Shown here: in pieces, positions 1-12,652 of the stretch
Layout of the letters: every line of letters begins with the position of its first letter
Numbering within the stretch: the stretch's first letter is position 1
Assembly (NCBI GenBank): GCA_023159155.1
Contig: JAJNNX010000003.1
Location: 1,674,001 to 1,738,000, forward strand
Source of the DNA: Ustulina deusta
Lineage: Eukaryota; Ascomycota; Sordariomycetes; Xylariales; Xylariaceae
DNA: 64,000 bases
Direction of reading: 5' to 3'
Made by a program: the position numbers and the translations under genes
The notes under the pieces: model-generated
Database searches by the model: none
What the model saw: the letters and a program-made list of their open reading frames with translations, nothing else
What the model was told of the DNA's origin: nothing

Positions 1-1342
1 ACACCATCCACGGCTTCCAACGGCTGAATGTAAGGAGGGCTGAAGTAGGATGCGTCGCCTCGCCCTATCTTACGCAAAACTGGAATATAGACGAAAATAA
101 CATCAGCGTGCCGTGTTGTGCCTGCCGATGCTATACACACAGTGTTTCTCCCATGTTGCTCGCAAACTGTACACGAGTCTGGTATAACGTGGTATAGCTG
201 ATGGTCACCTTTTCGAGAAACGTTAGTGTATGTCCAGCTTCATTATTTAATTCCTTCCGGGCACGAATTATTCGCAAGGGAATGGTTCGGACCCGAACAA
301 TCATCATCTGTGGTCGGTTGGTTCGACCCCCTAGCAGTTGGCCCCCTGGGTGGTAAGATCGCCACATGCTTTCCGTCATGCTTTCTTTTCTCTGTTGCTC
401 TCTTAACAATTTTTATCCTGGACGATATCCTGGGGTTTTGGTCGAATCCGGAGTAAAATGCATTTTGAAGAGTTCGGGGATGCCTGGTAGACGCCTCGAC
501 ACGTGTGTTTCCCCCGAACTCGACGGGCAGGCATCTACCCCCCTGTCCAGGTCTCCATACCTAGGTGAAATAAGGAGGGAACATTTGCAAGTAGTCGATA
601 ATCCAAGTTCTACACTACGGAGACATTAATACAGCCACGATTATTTTGTCCTAAAAGCATAGGACACTATTTGACGCCTTCGTAACAAGTAGAAAGAATT
701 TATTGCTGTCTTAGATAGAGATGGTTAATTATGCTCTGTACTGTTCTAATCCGCCGGTGGCCTAGATAAATGTACATCGACATTGCTGGTAGGTTTCATG
801 GTTCAAGGTGTATCAGTTTGCCCTTCGAGACAGTGCTGAATTATAGTAAAGCTTCGTCGTTGATAATATGCCGATACATTACATCTAAGGTGGGTAATAG
901 TCCGGAGAAACAATCCCCCCAGCTGGAAAACCGCTCAACTAACTTCGCTTCATAACTGTCAAACGAGCAGCTTCCCTTTCTAGAACCCGGTGACGCCTAT
1001 TTCGGCTCGTTTATCAACCCAGATTCATTGTTGGCGACCGTGCGCATCGATTAGACACTAATATCATCGACTAATAAGAGGAAACAGTTGCGTGCATTTC
1101 GACATCGGGACGCTTTACACATAGGTTGTTATCGTGGTGCGATTGTGACATATTTCGAAGTTCTCCGCTTCGGCATATTCATGTAAGTGCTACATGGGCG
1201 GGCCCTTGATCGTAGATAGCCCGGTGATGCACCCAATTTAAGACGTTATTCCATCAGTCTTGATGCTACGTCTACGCGAAATGCAAAATACATTCGCATC
1301 CACCATGCAGGGTAGCTTGTTCACCAGTTTGCATTGCTATTA
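1..1342. other. No gene seen (left edge)
   Basis: Only short overlapping frames with no family resemblance occur here, and no splice-consistent chain can be built. The segment lies downstream of the minus-strand gene that ends at 1343. The string GGTGGCCTAG near 756-765 resembles a tRNA A box but has no B box nearby. Confidence 0.6.
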
Positions 1343-2118
1343 TCACACATCTCTTTCTGCCCAAGGACGCTTCAGACGTCCTCGAGCTTCGTATCTAGCT
1401 GCATCCTTGAATCCAAACACATCGGCATCCTCATCCTCAATCTGTGGTGCCCCTTGGTCCCCTACTACTATTCCCTCCGTAAACACAAGGTCGCCTCTCT
1501 TACCCAAGGCCTCACGACTAGCTTCTTCGAGCAATATACCGAAAGCTAGGAGGGCGGTCTCGTCCATACTTCGCTCGCTGACGCCTTCTCCGGTCTCGGT
1601 ACCGATAACCTGCTTAATTGCGGGGAGGTCCCCGTAGAAGTGACTGGCGTAGCTGTGGATGGACTTCAGCATATCGCTGTCGGGCAGAATGTTTCGTCCA
1701 CCATCGGGGAGACCCTCGTGGGCTTGATATATGTCCTTCTCGGCGTAACGAACAGGGGCACCTGAACGCCTGAAGAGCGCCTCTTCAGGTGAGAGGATAG
1801 GGTTCCGGCGCGAGTCAGGAGCGTTCCGCTTGTGATGTTTTACGCGCGACCTCTGAGAATTATAAGAGACGATGGGACGTGTTGTTGTCACGCGGCCTAT
1901 ATAAGTGATGAGCATGTCTCTTGATGGACATGGAGATTGATGGGAATTATGCACAAACCTGCGACAGCATCATAAACACTGGCCTGTCTTCGCCTGAATA
2001 CGCCTTCTCCACCGCCGGCCGCGGACTCGGCTTCTGTATCGCTGGCATTGCCGAGGTCTGCTCGGGACATAGGCCGTAATAAACGCCGCTCTTGACGATT
2101 CTCAGATGCCATTGTCAC
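1343..2118 (-). CDS. Unrecognised conserved-looking protein, two exons
   Basis: I do not recognise the family. Two exons join cleanly: 2118-1959, a 62-nt GT-AG intron (1958-1897), then 1896-1343, giving 237 residues. The frame is kept across the junction (phase 1). The N-terminus is basic and polar (ERRLLRPMSRADLG); the middle has an ordered-looking block with the motifs RYAEKDIYQAHEGLP and SMDETALLAFGILLEEA, which reads like a conserved helical domain; the tail is acidic, then basic. No signal peptide or membrane segment is visible. A second ATG lies two codons after the first, so the start could be 2112. It is divergent from the ERCC8-like gene at 3014, with about 0.9 kb between them. The block structure and clean intron argue for a real gene; a nuclear role is only a guess from composition. 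Confidence 0.7.
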
Positions 2119-3013
2119 GGCAAGGTAGTATGAGCCCGTCGTATGAAATTACTAATTTTCAGCCAGCCAGTGATTTTGATAAGAAAGAACCGCCTAAGGT
2201 TCTGCTCAGGAATCATATTCGCGACCATAGATGGGCCGATTTGGGACCGAAAGTTGTGCTATGATATTACTTATGTGTAGCATTACAGCCCATTTGATAT
2301 AGGATTATGTAAGGTACCGTACAAAGACTTTGGGGGGCTTGAAGGAGCAATTAGGTAAGGTGCAAAGCTGCCCCACTGTAGCCAACCAAGGGACAGTATA
2401 CCTATGTAGTGTAACCAGCTCTTATCAGAAGGACTCTTATCGGAATTCTTTCAGAGTTTAGTGGGGTTCTCACCTCGCAGCTTGGGGGTAAAACTAACTA
2501 TACCCCTGCACCTAGTGTATGTAGTGTAGATACTCATGTACATAATCCTACCATAGCGTATACTAGGTAATCCCTACCACTTGGTTGGTACACTGTGTGT
2601 ATATGGATATACAGCGCATAATACACACTGCCCAGAAGCGATGGGGTAGAGAGCGTGGGGGAACGTACCCACTTTACCGGACATCCATGTCCTGTAGGTA
2701 CCTTAGGTAGGTAGGCTATACACTACGTACTTGCCTACGAAGTTGTGTTGTGGCGTCAGCCTGATGTAATGCAGTCGCATTGACGGGGTCACCTCGGACG
2801 CTCTCTACCTAGCTAGGACTCATTCCTAATCACAACACCTCTCTTTGAGGACACAAGGCGCCAAGCGATCGGCGGCAACAACAACAACAACGGTCCGGCT
2901 CTGCCAGATGAGCAACGAGCAACGAGCAACGAGCATCGCCGTCGAATCTCGAATCTCGATCCTCGATTCTCGAATCTCGAGCCCCTGAAGTTTCGAAATC
3001 TCGTACCTGATGA
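2119..3013. other. Divergent intergenic region with short tandem repeats
   Basis: This spans the shared upstream region of two divergent genes. It is rich in TAGGTA/TACCTA-type words around 2695-2730. The last 140 bases, just before the ERCC8-like start, hold a CAA run, a GAGCAAC tandem and a TCGAATC array (listed separately). No ORF here resembles a known family. Confidence 0.6.
2872..2981 (+). repeat. Three short tandem repeats in the leader of the ERCC8-like gene
   Basis: In order there is a short AAC run (about 2876-2891), about four copies of GAGCAAC (about 2909-2936), and an array of TCGAATC/TCGATTC units (2942-2981) that contains inverted TCGA-based copies. They end about 33 bp before the ATG at 3014, so they would sit in the promoter or 5' UTR. 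These look like replication-slippage arrays; any regulatory role is inference. Confidence 0.7.
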
Positions 3014-4556
3014 ATGAATCAGCTCCTCCTTGAAAGATCGACGGGCGCAGTCGGGCCAAATGCATTTGCGAGGCTCCAGACCACGCGGCTGCTCGCGTCG
3101 TTTCAACCACGGCCACAATATCGCTTCGACGGTGGCGAGCGAGGTGTGGCCGTCCACGATGGCGACGCCTCCTCTTCCGACGCTGCTGCGTCTATCTGGG
3201 CCCATCAGGCCGGAGTGAGCGCCTTGGCTCTCGAGCGTTTCGATGGGAGAATGTAAGGTTTCCCTTCTCTTCCTCATCTACCCCTCCAGCATTGCGTGCA
3301 GGCCGAGGCTATTCATTCATTGGTCCATCCACCCAGCCACTCGTTCACTTGTTGACCATGACAGTCTCGTTTCCGGCGGCTCCGATGCCTCGATCAAGCT
3401 CTGGGACCTTGAGCAGTGCGGCAATCCATCGAAACCGCACACCTTCAACCCTGTCGGTGCCATTCGCCCCTCGCCACAAGCCCACAAGTTCGGCATCACA
3501 CACCTCTCGTTCTACCCCTTCGACTCGGCTGCCTTCGTCTCTACCTCCTACGACCAAACCTTGAAGCTGTGGTCAACCGAAGAAGCACGATTATCAGCCT
3601 CCTTCAGTCTTGGTTCCAAAATCTATACACACGCCCTATCGCCCATTGCCTCTCATTTACTTGTGGCATGTGGCACCCAACATCCCGCCGTTCGCTTAGT
3701 AGATCTGCGCTCTGGTTCTAGCATTCAGTCCTTGACAGGCCATGGAGGCGCTATTCTTGCGACGGCTTGGTCGCCCCGGCACGAGCATGTCTTGGCCACC
3801 GGTGGTGTGGATGGGACAGTTAGGATCTGGGACATTCGGAGAGCGGGTGCCTTAATTGGTATGCTTGATCAGGAAGACAGTCTCGGGCTATATTACAACG
3901 GGCTACTGGGAAACGATGGCAACGTCAGGATGCGCGCTTCGGCAAAGGCCCATGCTGCACCGGTAAACGGTCTGACATGGACCGATGATGGAGGCTATAT
4001 CATCTCTGCTGGCCATGATAATCGCATTCGCGTTTGGGATGCTGCTACAGGTCGGAATACCCTCGCGAGTTTTGGGCCTAGTATCAGGAACACTCAGCTA
4101 GCTAGCGCGAGCATGTTTACGTCACCCGTGGGCTTGACACATCCCGGCAGAGAGCTTCTGTTTTGGCCAAATGAAACAGAGATCCTGGTCTGTGACTTGC
4201 ACAACGGCCATATTATTACGAGGTTGCGTGGCATTGGCGCTGCAGTCGCTGGCGTCCGTTCCTCAAAAAAATCCGAGCGGTCCGTGAAGAACCGTATCTC
4301 CAGCATCGTATGGAGGGGTGCCGGCGGCAGTGGCGGGTCCAGCGGTGTCGTCATGGGAGGGACCAACATGCCAGGGGCCGTATTTAGCGCTCATCTCGAC
4401 GGTCAGATCCGAGCCTGGGTACCACGGCTAGAGGCGACTGATGAGGATGTGGACGAAGATCTCACGCCAGAGGTAGGTGAAGCCAGGGCCATGAAGCGAA
4501 AGGCCCTTGACGATGTCTACAAGAGCTTAATGGGGCAGAAGATCACATTCACCTAA
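3014..4556 (+). CDS. DNA excision repair protein ERCC-8/CSA-type WD40 protein (Rad28 family)
   Basis: Likely the substrate receptor of the CSA-type cullin-RING ligase acting in transcription-coupled nucleotide excision repair in the nucleus. Exon 1 is 3014-3252, a 112-nt intron follows (3253-3364), and exon 2 is 3365-4556, giving 476 residues. The intron joins AT to T in phase 2 and restores the strand ERFDGRILVSGGSDASIKLWDLEQCG. The start MNQLLLERSTGA fits the N-terminus I recall for fungal ERCC8 homologues. Several WD40 blades are visible: SIKLWDLE, TLKLWSTEE, TVRIWDIRR, NRIRVWDAATG, plus DGQIRAW near the C-terminus. A Gly/Ser-rich loop (GAGGSGGSSG) interrupts the last part, and the tail is acidic then basic. 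Length and blade order fit the family. The upstream neighbour is divergent; nothing convincing lies downstream for 8 kb. Confidence 0.9.
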
Positions 4557-7500
4557 TTTTGTTCTTATCAAAGTATCTCAGGCGCCTGGGATAACGGCCC
4601 GGTACTTGCGCTGCATACGCATCTAAGAAATCCACTGGTCCATATACACTTAATTCAGACTTACTTACACTGAAACATCGTCGATGTAACCCTTGCGTTG
4701 AGTGACACAACGACGCCTCATCATGCCTTGGGAGTGCCATAGCTGAAACAATCATCACCAGCTGCCAAGCACGGCGGCATCAGCCTCCCTCCCCAATATC
4801 CCACCATGAGGCGTGTCAAAAAGAAAAACAACCAACTCGGATCACGATGCGATTTGTCGACAGACACACACACGCACCACTTTGTACCAGTACATACGAG
4901 GAGGTATCGTGAAACTTCTCGCCGGGGCAAACAACATATTCGTTATGACCGATGCTACATAAGTATATCAAACGTCTCACACCGAGTCCCATGCGTCTGG
5001 CAGGGGTGGTTACGAAGCGGGGAGGTTGCATTTGGGCTGGTTTGGAGTTGCTTTGGTTGGTAAGCATAGTTGAATTCTTCCTTTGATAGATGGATGGCTT
5101 TATCACATGGAACGTAGGTAAGGCGAAAACCCGCCGGCACGGTTGTTTCCTTGACGTGTGGCTTTGTGTGGCTTGGAGAGGCTTACAAGACTGGTTACCT
5201 GGTTGGTCGACTGGTTTGCGCTGAGAGGATGATAATTATGCAGGCGACTTTTAGCCGAGGGCGCGATAACGCTTCTTACATACATAGAGGTTGGCTTGTT
5301 GGTGGGGGGAGGGGTTTTTGGCTTTTTTTTTTTTCTTTCTTTCTTTTCAGCCGCTGCCTATGATTTTCTAGGTTAAGGATGTATGTATGTCGTATATGTC
5401 GTCCGGATCTCCCGGAAGGAAGGGAGGGTTCTTACGGCGCGTGCGTTCATGTCCGTGAGCTGGTCGCCGAAGATAGGTAGCTAGCTATGCGACGGTCGGG
5501 AGATAGGTGCGTACGTAGATACGTCGGTTGATAAGTTCATCTCGTCTGGTCCTTGTATGTAGGCTGACGGCATGCTTGCTTCCCACGGCCCGGAGTGTAC
5601 ACGACATCTTGGCGAGTAGGGAGGGGAGCTTGACACGAGCTATCTTGCGGGTGGCAGCCGCACGGCTACTCAATCGACGAGGGACGGAGTATTGGCATCT
5701 CTCTTCTTCTAGGGGACTTGCGCCGTCCATCCTTCTCGTGGTGTTGAAGTCGACGAGACTTTGGTTTGATGATCACGTGTGCGTCGGGGACCTAGACGGT
5801 GGCTTACAGCTCATTGCTTATTCTTGTGCCGTCCTGCTGCAGCATGCCTTGTACTTCGTCGGCAACGTAGGGCCGTCGGCTATGCTTGACAGAAAGAGTA
5901 ACAAACCTCTCTCGGGGTTTGTTTTGGGCAGGGCCTTATCGGGATAAATTCTGTCGCGCAGGCCAGGATCCCTTTTTTTTTTTTTAATCAGCACCGCCTC
6001 CTCAATTCGTACCAGAACCGCCGAAATTGGTCTACGGTTTTTTTTTTCGTTCGATGTACACTACTAAACTTTCCCTCGGTGTCAGGATTTCGCGCGAAGA
6101 GGTAGGTGATGGGTGGGTGTTTCTGGGCCATGCACATATCGCGTAGACTATCCCGCAGAATCCGCGCCGTCGTCTCGAAACAGAAGCTCAACCCGAGATG
6201 GTTGCATGAGTCGAGGCATCTGTTTTTGTTTGAACTTTGCTATCCTGCCTCTATCTCGGCCGTATTATAGCCTCCTATGCTGTTTGATGATCGTCTCTTT
6301 TACGTTGCCCCCGAAAAACTGGAGTTTAGATGGTGAAGTGTCTCTACTTCAGTCATTCCCTTCTCTTTCCCTCCATGTTGGTTTTCCATTTGTTGTTGCA
6401 TATAGAGAGACAAGTCCTATATATAGCCACCCCGTTCGCTACGAAGTTGAAGACTTGTACCTTTGACGATTCACCTAATTCTATGTATATGTACTGATTG
6501 ATACCCGAACTCCAAGGATCCGAGGCGAGATTAGATCATGGGGGTCCATAAGACTCTTCTGTGCTGACTTGATATCATCTTCTTCTGTTCATGCAAGGGC
6601 ATGTTTCCCCATGTTTCGACTACCTCCATGGAGCAAATTTGGTGGCGCGGATTCCGCGTTGAAATCATCACTTCTTTGCAAGCAATCCCCTTTGTCCGAC
6701 GGGGCGAGGTCTGTTTACACTACAAGATTTTAGGCATGGTTGGGTTTAATGCAGTAGCGTCTTCCCAGCTCTGTGGTATACACGTAGATAAATGGGACCA
6801 AGACTAAGAAGACCGGGCTAGAAATCCTTCGTGCCTTTATTTCGGGGTACTATGGCAGGGGTTGACTTGACAATCTTACACTATGTCACGCAGGTAATGC
6901 TCGAGGATGTGTGTCCTCCTACACTAACTTTGGCGTGGGGATTATAGTGTAGACAGGTAGCGGTGAAAGTCACTGATATCCGGGGTCCTCATGGCAGTGC
7001 TCGAGGCAAGGGGGCACTCTTTTTTTCACATAGTAAAAGAATTGGTGGGGGAGAGGTCTAATCGAATAGGCATGGGTGAAAATCTTCGTCATCCTTACGA
7101 ATGCAGTAACCTCGGTCAGTCGGTGACGGGGTTCGTTCTCTTCCCAACATAACACGCTTGGTTATGGCCTGATATGGGTGTTCTTGATGATGGCCCTGGT
7201 CTTAACGGACTTACAAGTCTGGTTGCCCAGGTAGGCGCTAGCTCACCCCGACCTTATTTACCCAGCCAAGCGGTTCCGGTGGCCCCCCCATACAGCTACA
7301 CTACGTGCAGCGGCGCGGGATGTAGTGTAATAATAATATGACAGGGAGCATATGAGGCAGAGACGACACTAGGGGTCTGTGGGGGTGGATAGCAGGGATT
7401 CAAACATGTAGACTATACTAGGTAAGTAGTGTGTAGTGGACCGCACCGGTTGCAATTTGACAAATTGTACGTTTTTCATAGAACGGTCTGAAAACGTTCT

Positions 7501-10500
7501 ATGGATATAGCGGCACGCAACGGGTAGGTAGGTAAACTAGTTTCATCATTGAGAAGTTAGGGGTTGAACAGAGAGAGAGAGAGACTTGTGAATTGACAAT
7601 ATCAAGTACCTACCTATTCGATCCTGTGGCGTTATTCTGCCTGTCGAAGCAAAAGGAAACAAATAGGCCGTCTGACATGATTACTAAAGCCTCCTCACCT
7701 ACAGTCAGCGCGCGCGTGTGTCGGGGAAACATGCTCGCCTCTTGTCATTGATGGTAGCCAGGGCCGAAAAGCTTGCTCGCAGTGTTCTGTGTTAAATATG
7801 GGAAATGGCTCGTTGCGCCACTGCTAGTTGTGATAGACTTCGAATATTATCACCATCGCTGACACACACACAACCGTCGCATGGAACTATAAGCGTTTAG
7901 TACCGGGTGATGGAACTCTGCGCCGGTCACATTCATAAGTGGCCGAAGGGAAAGGAGTCGTTATGGTGAGGTGGGTAGTGGCGTTTGTTAGACTGTCCTT
8001 GGTCTCACGCATGCTCGCAGAAATACGAGGACTAATTAGTGTATATTATAGAAATATGTAGTAGTACACGAGATGGTAAAGGTCCGATCAACACCCCCAG
8101 GCAGTGTGTTAAGACTTCTTAAAGAAACCCCTTGCCAAGATATATGAGTATTCAGCACCATGCTAGTTCCATATCGGATAGATTAACTAGCGATGGTGAA
8201 GCCGGCCTTTGATTCAAAAATGAGAGGAAACCCTGCTTCACCAGATACTGCATAACATCCCGAGTCGTTGAGAGAGAGGACAGGTCTTGATACTTTCTGT
8301 TCGAACAGGGGCTATGTCACTCCGTATTGAAGTGTGTACCCATTGCAATGGCATGTATGTCTTCGCGAAACCCGAAAACACGTACTCCTATGCTTTGCTT
8401 CTGCTCTAAGGTATTGATATATTTAATATGTAATATAGGAAAAACTAAGGTAGTATTCTGTCATTGCTTTGGCGAGGAAGTTCTCTTATTATATTTTGAA
8501 GGATAAAGCTCTAATCAAACTATTTACCTGGTAAATTACGAGTTTCTTATGTGCAGAAGGAGATAGATCCCTTGCCCATGAAGAGCAGACAATGATTAGA
8601 GATCCGAACACCTAGTAGAAGATTCTCTGCAAGGCAACCAAAAACAATATGGTAGCAGGTTCTTGTTGCTGAAAGCAACTTAGCACGGATGCCAGAAGAT
8701 AATTCTTCATGGAACTAGGCATGCGTTATAACGTTATTAATTCAATCGGCGATAGAATGTAATTTTCTATCGGACTTTGGGGCTGAGTTGTTATGGCAAA
8801 AGTTGCCTCTCTAATGGCACCTAAAAGAGAAAAAAGTATCCAGAATGTGTACGATTCTGAGCTAGGTACATTATGTGTACCTTAATTAAGGACAAACGCG
8901 TCCATCATGGCCCGTATGAATTGAAATCCATGGCTGTATTATCTCCATGGGGTAGTCCTCTCCTTAGCCTCGGTATATATCTAACACCTGTTATCTATTC
9001 AAAACTTCGGTGAGTTCAAGATAGAGAAGTCTTCACTTCTTCCCACTTATGAACACCACACAGGCCCGCGCGATGTAAGAGAGGACTGAAAATTGATAAC
9101 CCGTAGCAAGTGAAATAAATATTCTCACAATACATACAGGACCAGAATCGGGACGAGCACAATGCCATCCCATAGTACAGACGGTGGTTGCTCTCTTCTT
9201 CAGGCATGCATGCATACAGTATGTTCATCATTATCATGCCTAACGAGTACTCGTGCTCCTAGCTCGTCGACAACCTATGAAACTGACCGCCCCCATATGA
9301 AATAGACGAAGACGGGATTGTATCAGGAGTGCTAATATCGGAACAAGCTATGGCAAGGACTTTAAATAGCTGCAACAATCTCGTACTGTAATAATTCCTT
9401 CTAGCTGTTAAATGCTCAAGAATTCTTACGGCTCAACAGAACGGCGTCTCTTTTCCCGCCGACAACGATATGCAAACATACTCTCCAGTCATAAGATCAA
9501 CCATGCTAGTTGTCTGTGTACCTTGTCTTCGCTTACTCCTCCTCTAAAAACACCACCATCGCCGGATTTCACGGGGCAGCCGAAGCAGGTAAGAGAGTTG
9601 CAGAAATACTGCCGGACAGCCTCCTTGCTGGAGCTAGCAATCAAGCAGAAATAGTAAACGGGCGGACCCATCTCACCGACCTGAGGCGGGATAACTACGC
9701 GTGGGCTGTACATACCACGGCGGGTATATGTGGTGCTCAAGTTGAAAGAGCAACAGGCTTTTGCATCGATCATGAAGCATGCGGCCGAGAAGAATCAGAG
9801 CTACAAATATCGAGTGGCCAGCCGCATTCCGCAGACTGCCCTGGGTGGGTTCCAACCAGCTGAGCTATATCTCGAAGGCTGCGCGTGATAATTTTCGGGT
9901 TAACAACCTACTATTCAACAGTCACCATCAAAAGGGGGGGAAACACAAATCACTAGAGGCAGTATTATGTGCTTATTCCGTGTTTCTCACAGCGGCATTT
10001 GACACATCAACGCATTTATATCCCACTCTTTTTCCTGGTGCTTAGCAGCTTCTTAAGCAGAAATTACCAATGTTTCAGTCACAAGCTTTTCAAGAGTACT
10101 GAACTGGAATTAAAGCGTTTGCTTCGGGGCGGGGGGCAAGCAAACCATCGGTGCTGTTCGACCCGAGACCCCCTTACCTAAGGTTCTAACATCGCCCGCG
10201 CTAGTAGCGAAGGGTTTGCAGGAGGCCCCGGAACGGTGCACGTGGGCCGTAATTATGTCGATAGAGAGACCGGAAGTATCCCGGACTAGATTGCTGATGG
10301 CCGCAACATTTATATGTCTGCCTTATCCCGTTCGACGAGGCCTACGGCGGCATCAGCTAGGGCCGCAATTATCCCCCCCCTCCCCCCCGATCTACACCCG
10401 TGTTCGCTGACTGAAAGCTTGTTTGCTATGGAGCAGTGAGGGACGGGTTGGAGGTTACGGGACCCAGGTCCGCCAGGACGCGCAGGTGATGGAACATGAA

Positions 10501-12652
10501 CGGGTTTGCGGGGCAGCGTTGGAGGAGCTGTAGTTAGGATACAGTAGCTGCAAAATGGATAACGTAGTATGGCATCACAGACATGGCCAATCTTGGCAGT
10601 CTCCTATTCCTTGTAATTGTATAGATAAGTGCTTTTTTTTTTATAGCTTGTTTGTCTTAACCATTGCCCTTGCGGCCAAATGCCTCAGCCATGCTTATTA
10701 TGCCACTGCTCTCGGAGCCAGACAGCTTTCCTTGGGCGCAAGCTGGGCCGTCCCAGGTTGATTTGGCGGAGGTAGTATTGAGGATGCAGAGATTGGGGGG
10801 GACAGGTTACCGAGGCAGAAGTAATGAGGTGAGGTTTTCCCTCGAGGATGTCGCGAGAATATTCTTCAATAGTCCATTGCGAAGCTCTCCGATCATGGTG
10901 TGTCTATCAGCAAATAGACATCTTAAATAAACCCAAAGTTCTCGATCATATACCTCCGCTTCTTCAGAGTATGGTCCCCAGGGAAAGCAAGGCGCCTAGA
11001 ACTTCTCTTATCTCACAAATGTCAGGCAGATCGATTTGTTGGACGAGATTCCAAGGTTGCTCCCTCGAGTGCAGAACGTCAAAATGTTGTTGTTTAGAGC
11101 GGACCTGTTTACCTCAAGCCTGACTGTTTTCCTCAACGAGAGGATTGACGGAAACCTGTATGCTCAAGACGCAGGGTTCAAACAAACATTCGCAGTTCTC
11201 GTTCCATCATCGACTAAGGGGCGGCTTGACGTCGTAAAGCGCGAATAATAGGGTGCGCAAACGACCGTTTACGGAACCTTGGCTACTAACGGTCATTTGA
11301 TGGACGGAAGGTGTCCACGATGACTGTGTCTGTCCTTCAACTCGTGATACTCAATGCACACTCGCTAGGATGCTTTCCCCTGGCAAAATTTGGCCCGTTG
11401 GTATTGCACGAGAACTTTTCCTTGATTCGAATCGAAATTGCCTTGTGTCCAGAACATTAGCCAACAATTTTTTTTCTCAAATAATATTTCAGCTGGCCAT
11501 CTCCTAAATCCTCCCCAGGCTCGCCCCTTTAGTGGCATGTAGACGTTAAAGAGTCATGTGTGGTGTACTGCACACCATCTTGTATGGTAAATGAACATTA
11601 TGCTCTGGACTGTATTGAAAACCTTGAATACGTTCAGCCTGAATTGTCTCTGTGGTAGACCCAGAGAAGCCGCGAGGTAACAGTTGCAACCGTAGTCAAA
11701 TCTCCTGTCCCGTTGTAATAGAATGGCATGTAAATTGTAAAATATGTTTACGCTCAGACTCGGGGGAGCTGTGAAGTGTAAAGAGTCGGCGGGGTTTCAC
11801 AGATAATTCGCTGCGCTATTTGTCGCCCTATGGTTGGGTATTTATATTTGGTTAGAGTTACTATTTAATACGATTCCCATACCGCCCAGCACTCGCGAAA
11901 TCCTCACGCCTATCATGCTATAGTTTGTAAAACTGTAGCGTGTTGGGTTTAATGGGAACAACCAGACCTCGGCAGACTAAATTCCACCAGATCTAACCCC
12001 ACATATATGAACAAACTTCAGGGCCGACAGCCCAGCTGCTTTCAGGTAGTATCTCACTTCTCTTGCAACAACCCCGGCCCTAAAGCAAGGATGGTTGCTT
12101 TCTATTAGAAGAATTTAAAAGCAACACAACCTCTGTGGGTGAGACCACCAACTCTAGGGTTGAGGGTAGGGTGCGGGGATAAGTTATCGAGGAGGGAAGA
12201 TCAGGATTTGCACAATGCACACTGGGTCTCTGTAGGTGACCGCGGAATATGTGGGTGCCCTCCTGTCGTCTGTTGAGCTCCAAGATATTTACGGCACTTT
12301 TAGTGAGGCAGCGTCTGTTTGTGAAATGGGTGATGGAAGTAGACAGCAGACATTGGCTCGAAATCTTTTTTTGCCCATCCACAATGTTGGATCAGCTGAA
12401 ACCGGATGTTCGTATTCGCATATGACGATGCAGTATTTTGGGGCATGCCATAAAAAATGCGTGGGAAACTGTAAAAATAAGATGCAACAGGCAGCAGCAT
12501 GCCCACGGTCGAAGTTCCGTGGAACCGATGTTATAGGTCGTTCTCGGTAACGTCTTGTTTTGGTAGTACATTCGATGGTATAGCAGAGCCCGGCCAAGGT
12601 CGATGATCCATATCTGGAAGGACCATACCTTGCTCTATAAAGCCCTCGTATA
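4557..12652. other. 8-kb stretch without a convincing gene
   Basis: Short overlapping frames on both strands lack domain signatures or coherent splicing. Visible features include poly-T tracts near 5322-5335, 5971-5985 and 6038-6048, a GA run at 7573-7584, and a pair of adjacent perfect hairpins at 7453-7503. Two zones have longer frames that read slightly like decayed coding sequence (about 9510-9860 and 10660-11248), but I could not assign either to a family or build an intact model. Confidence 0.55.
7453..7503. repeat. Two adjacent perfect inverted repeats
   Basis: CAATTTG-A-CAAATTG (7453-7467) is followed ten bases later by CATAGAACG, a 9-nt loop, then CGTTCTATG (7477-7503). Both arms match without error. 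There is no gene nearby, so this is not obviously a terminator. It could be the end of a small nonautonomous element, a protein-binding palindrome, or chance. Confidence 0.6.

Noticed and set aside
131..955. Overlapping frames of 60-92 codons at the left edge
   Set aside because: No motifs, on both strands in several registers, no splice-consistent chain.
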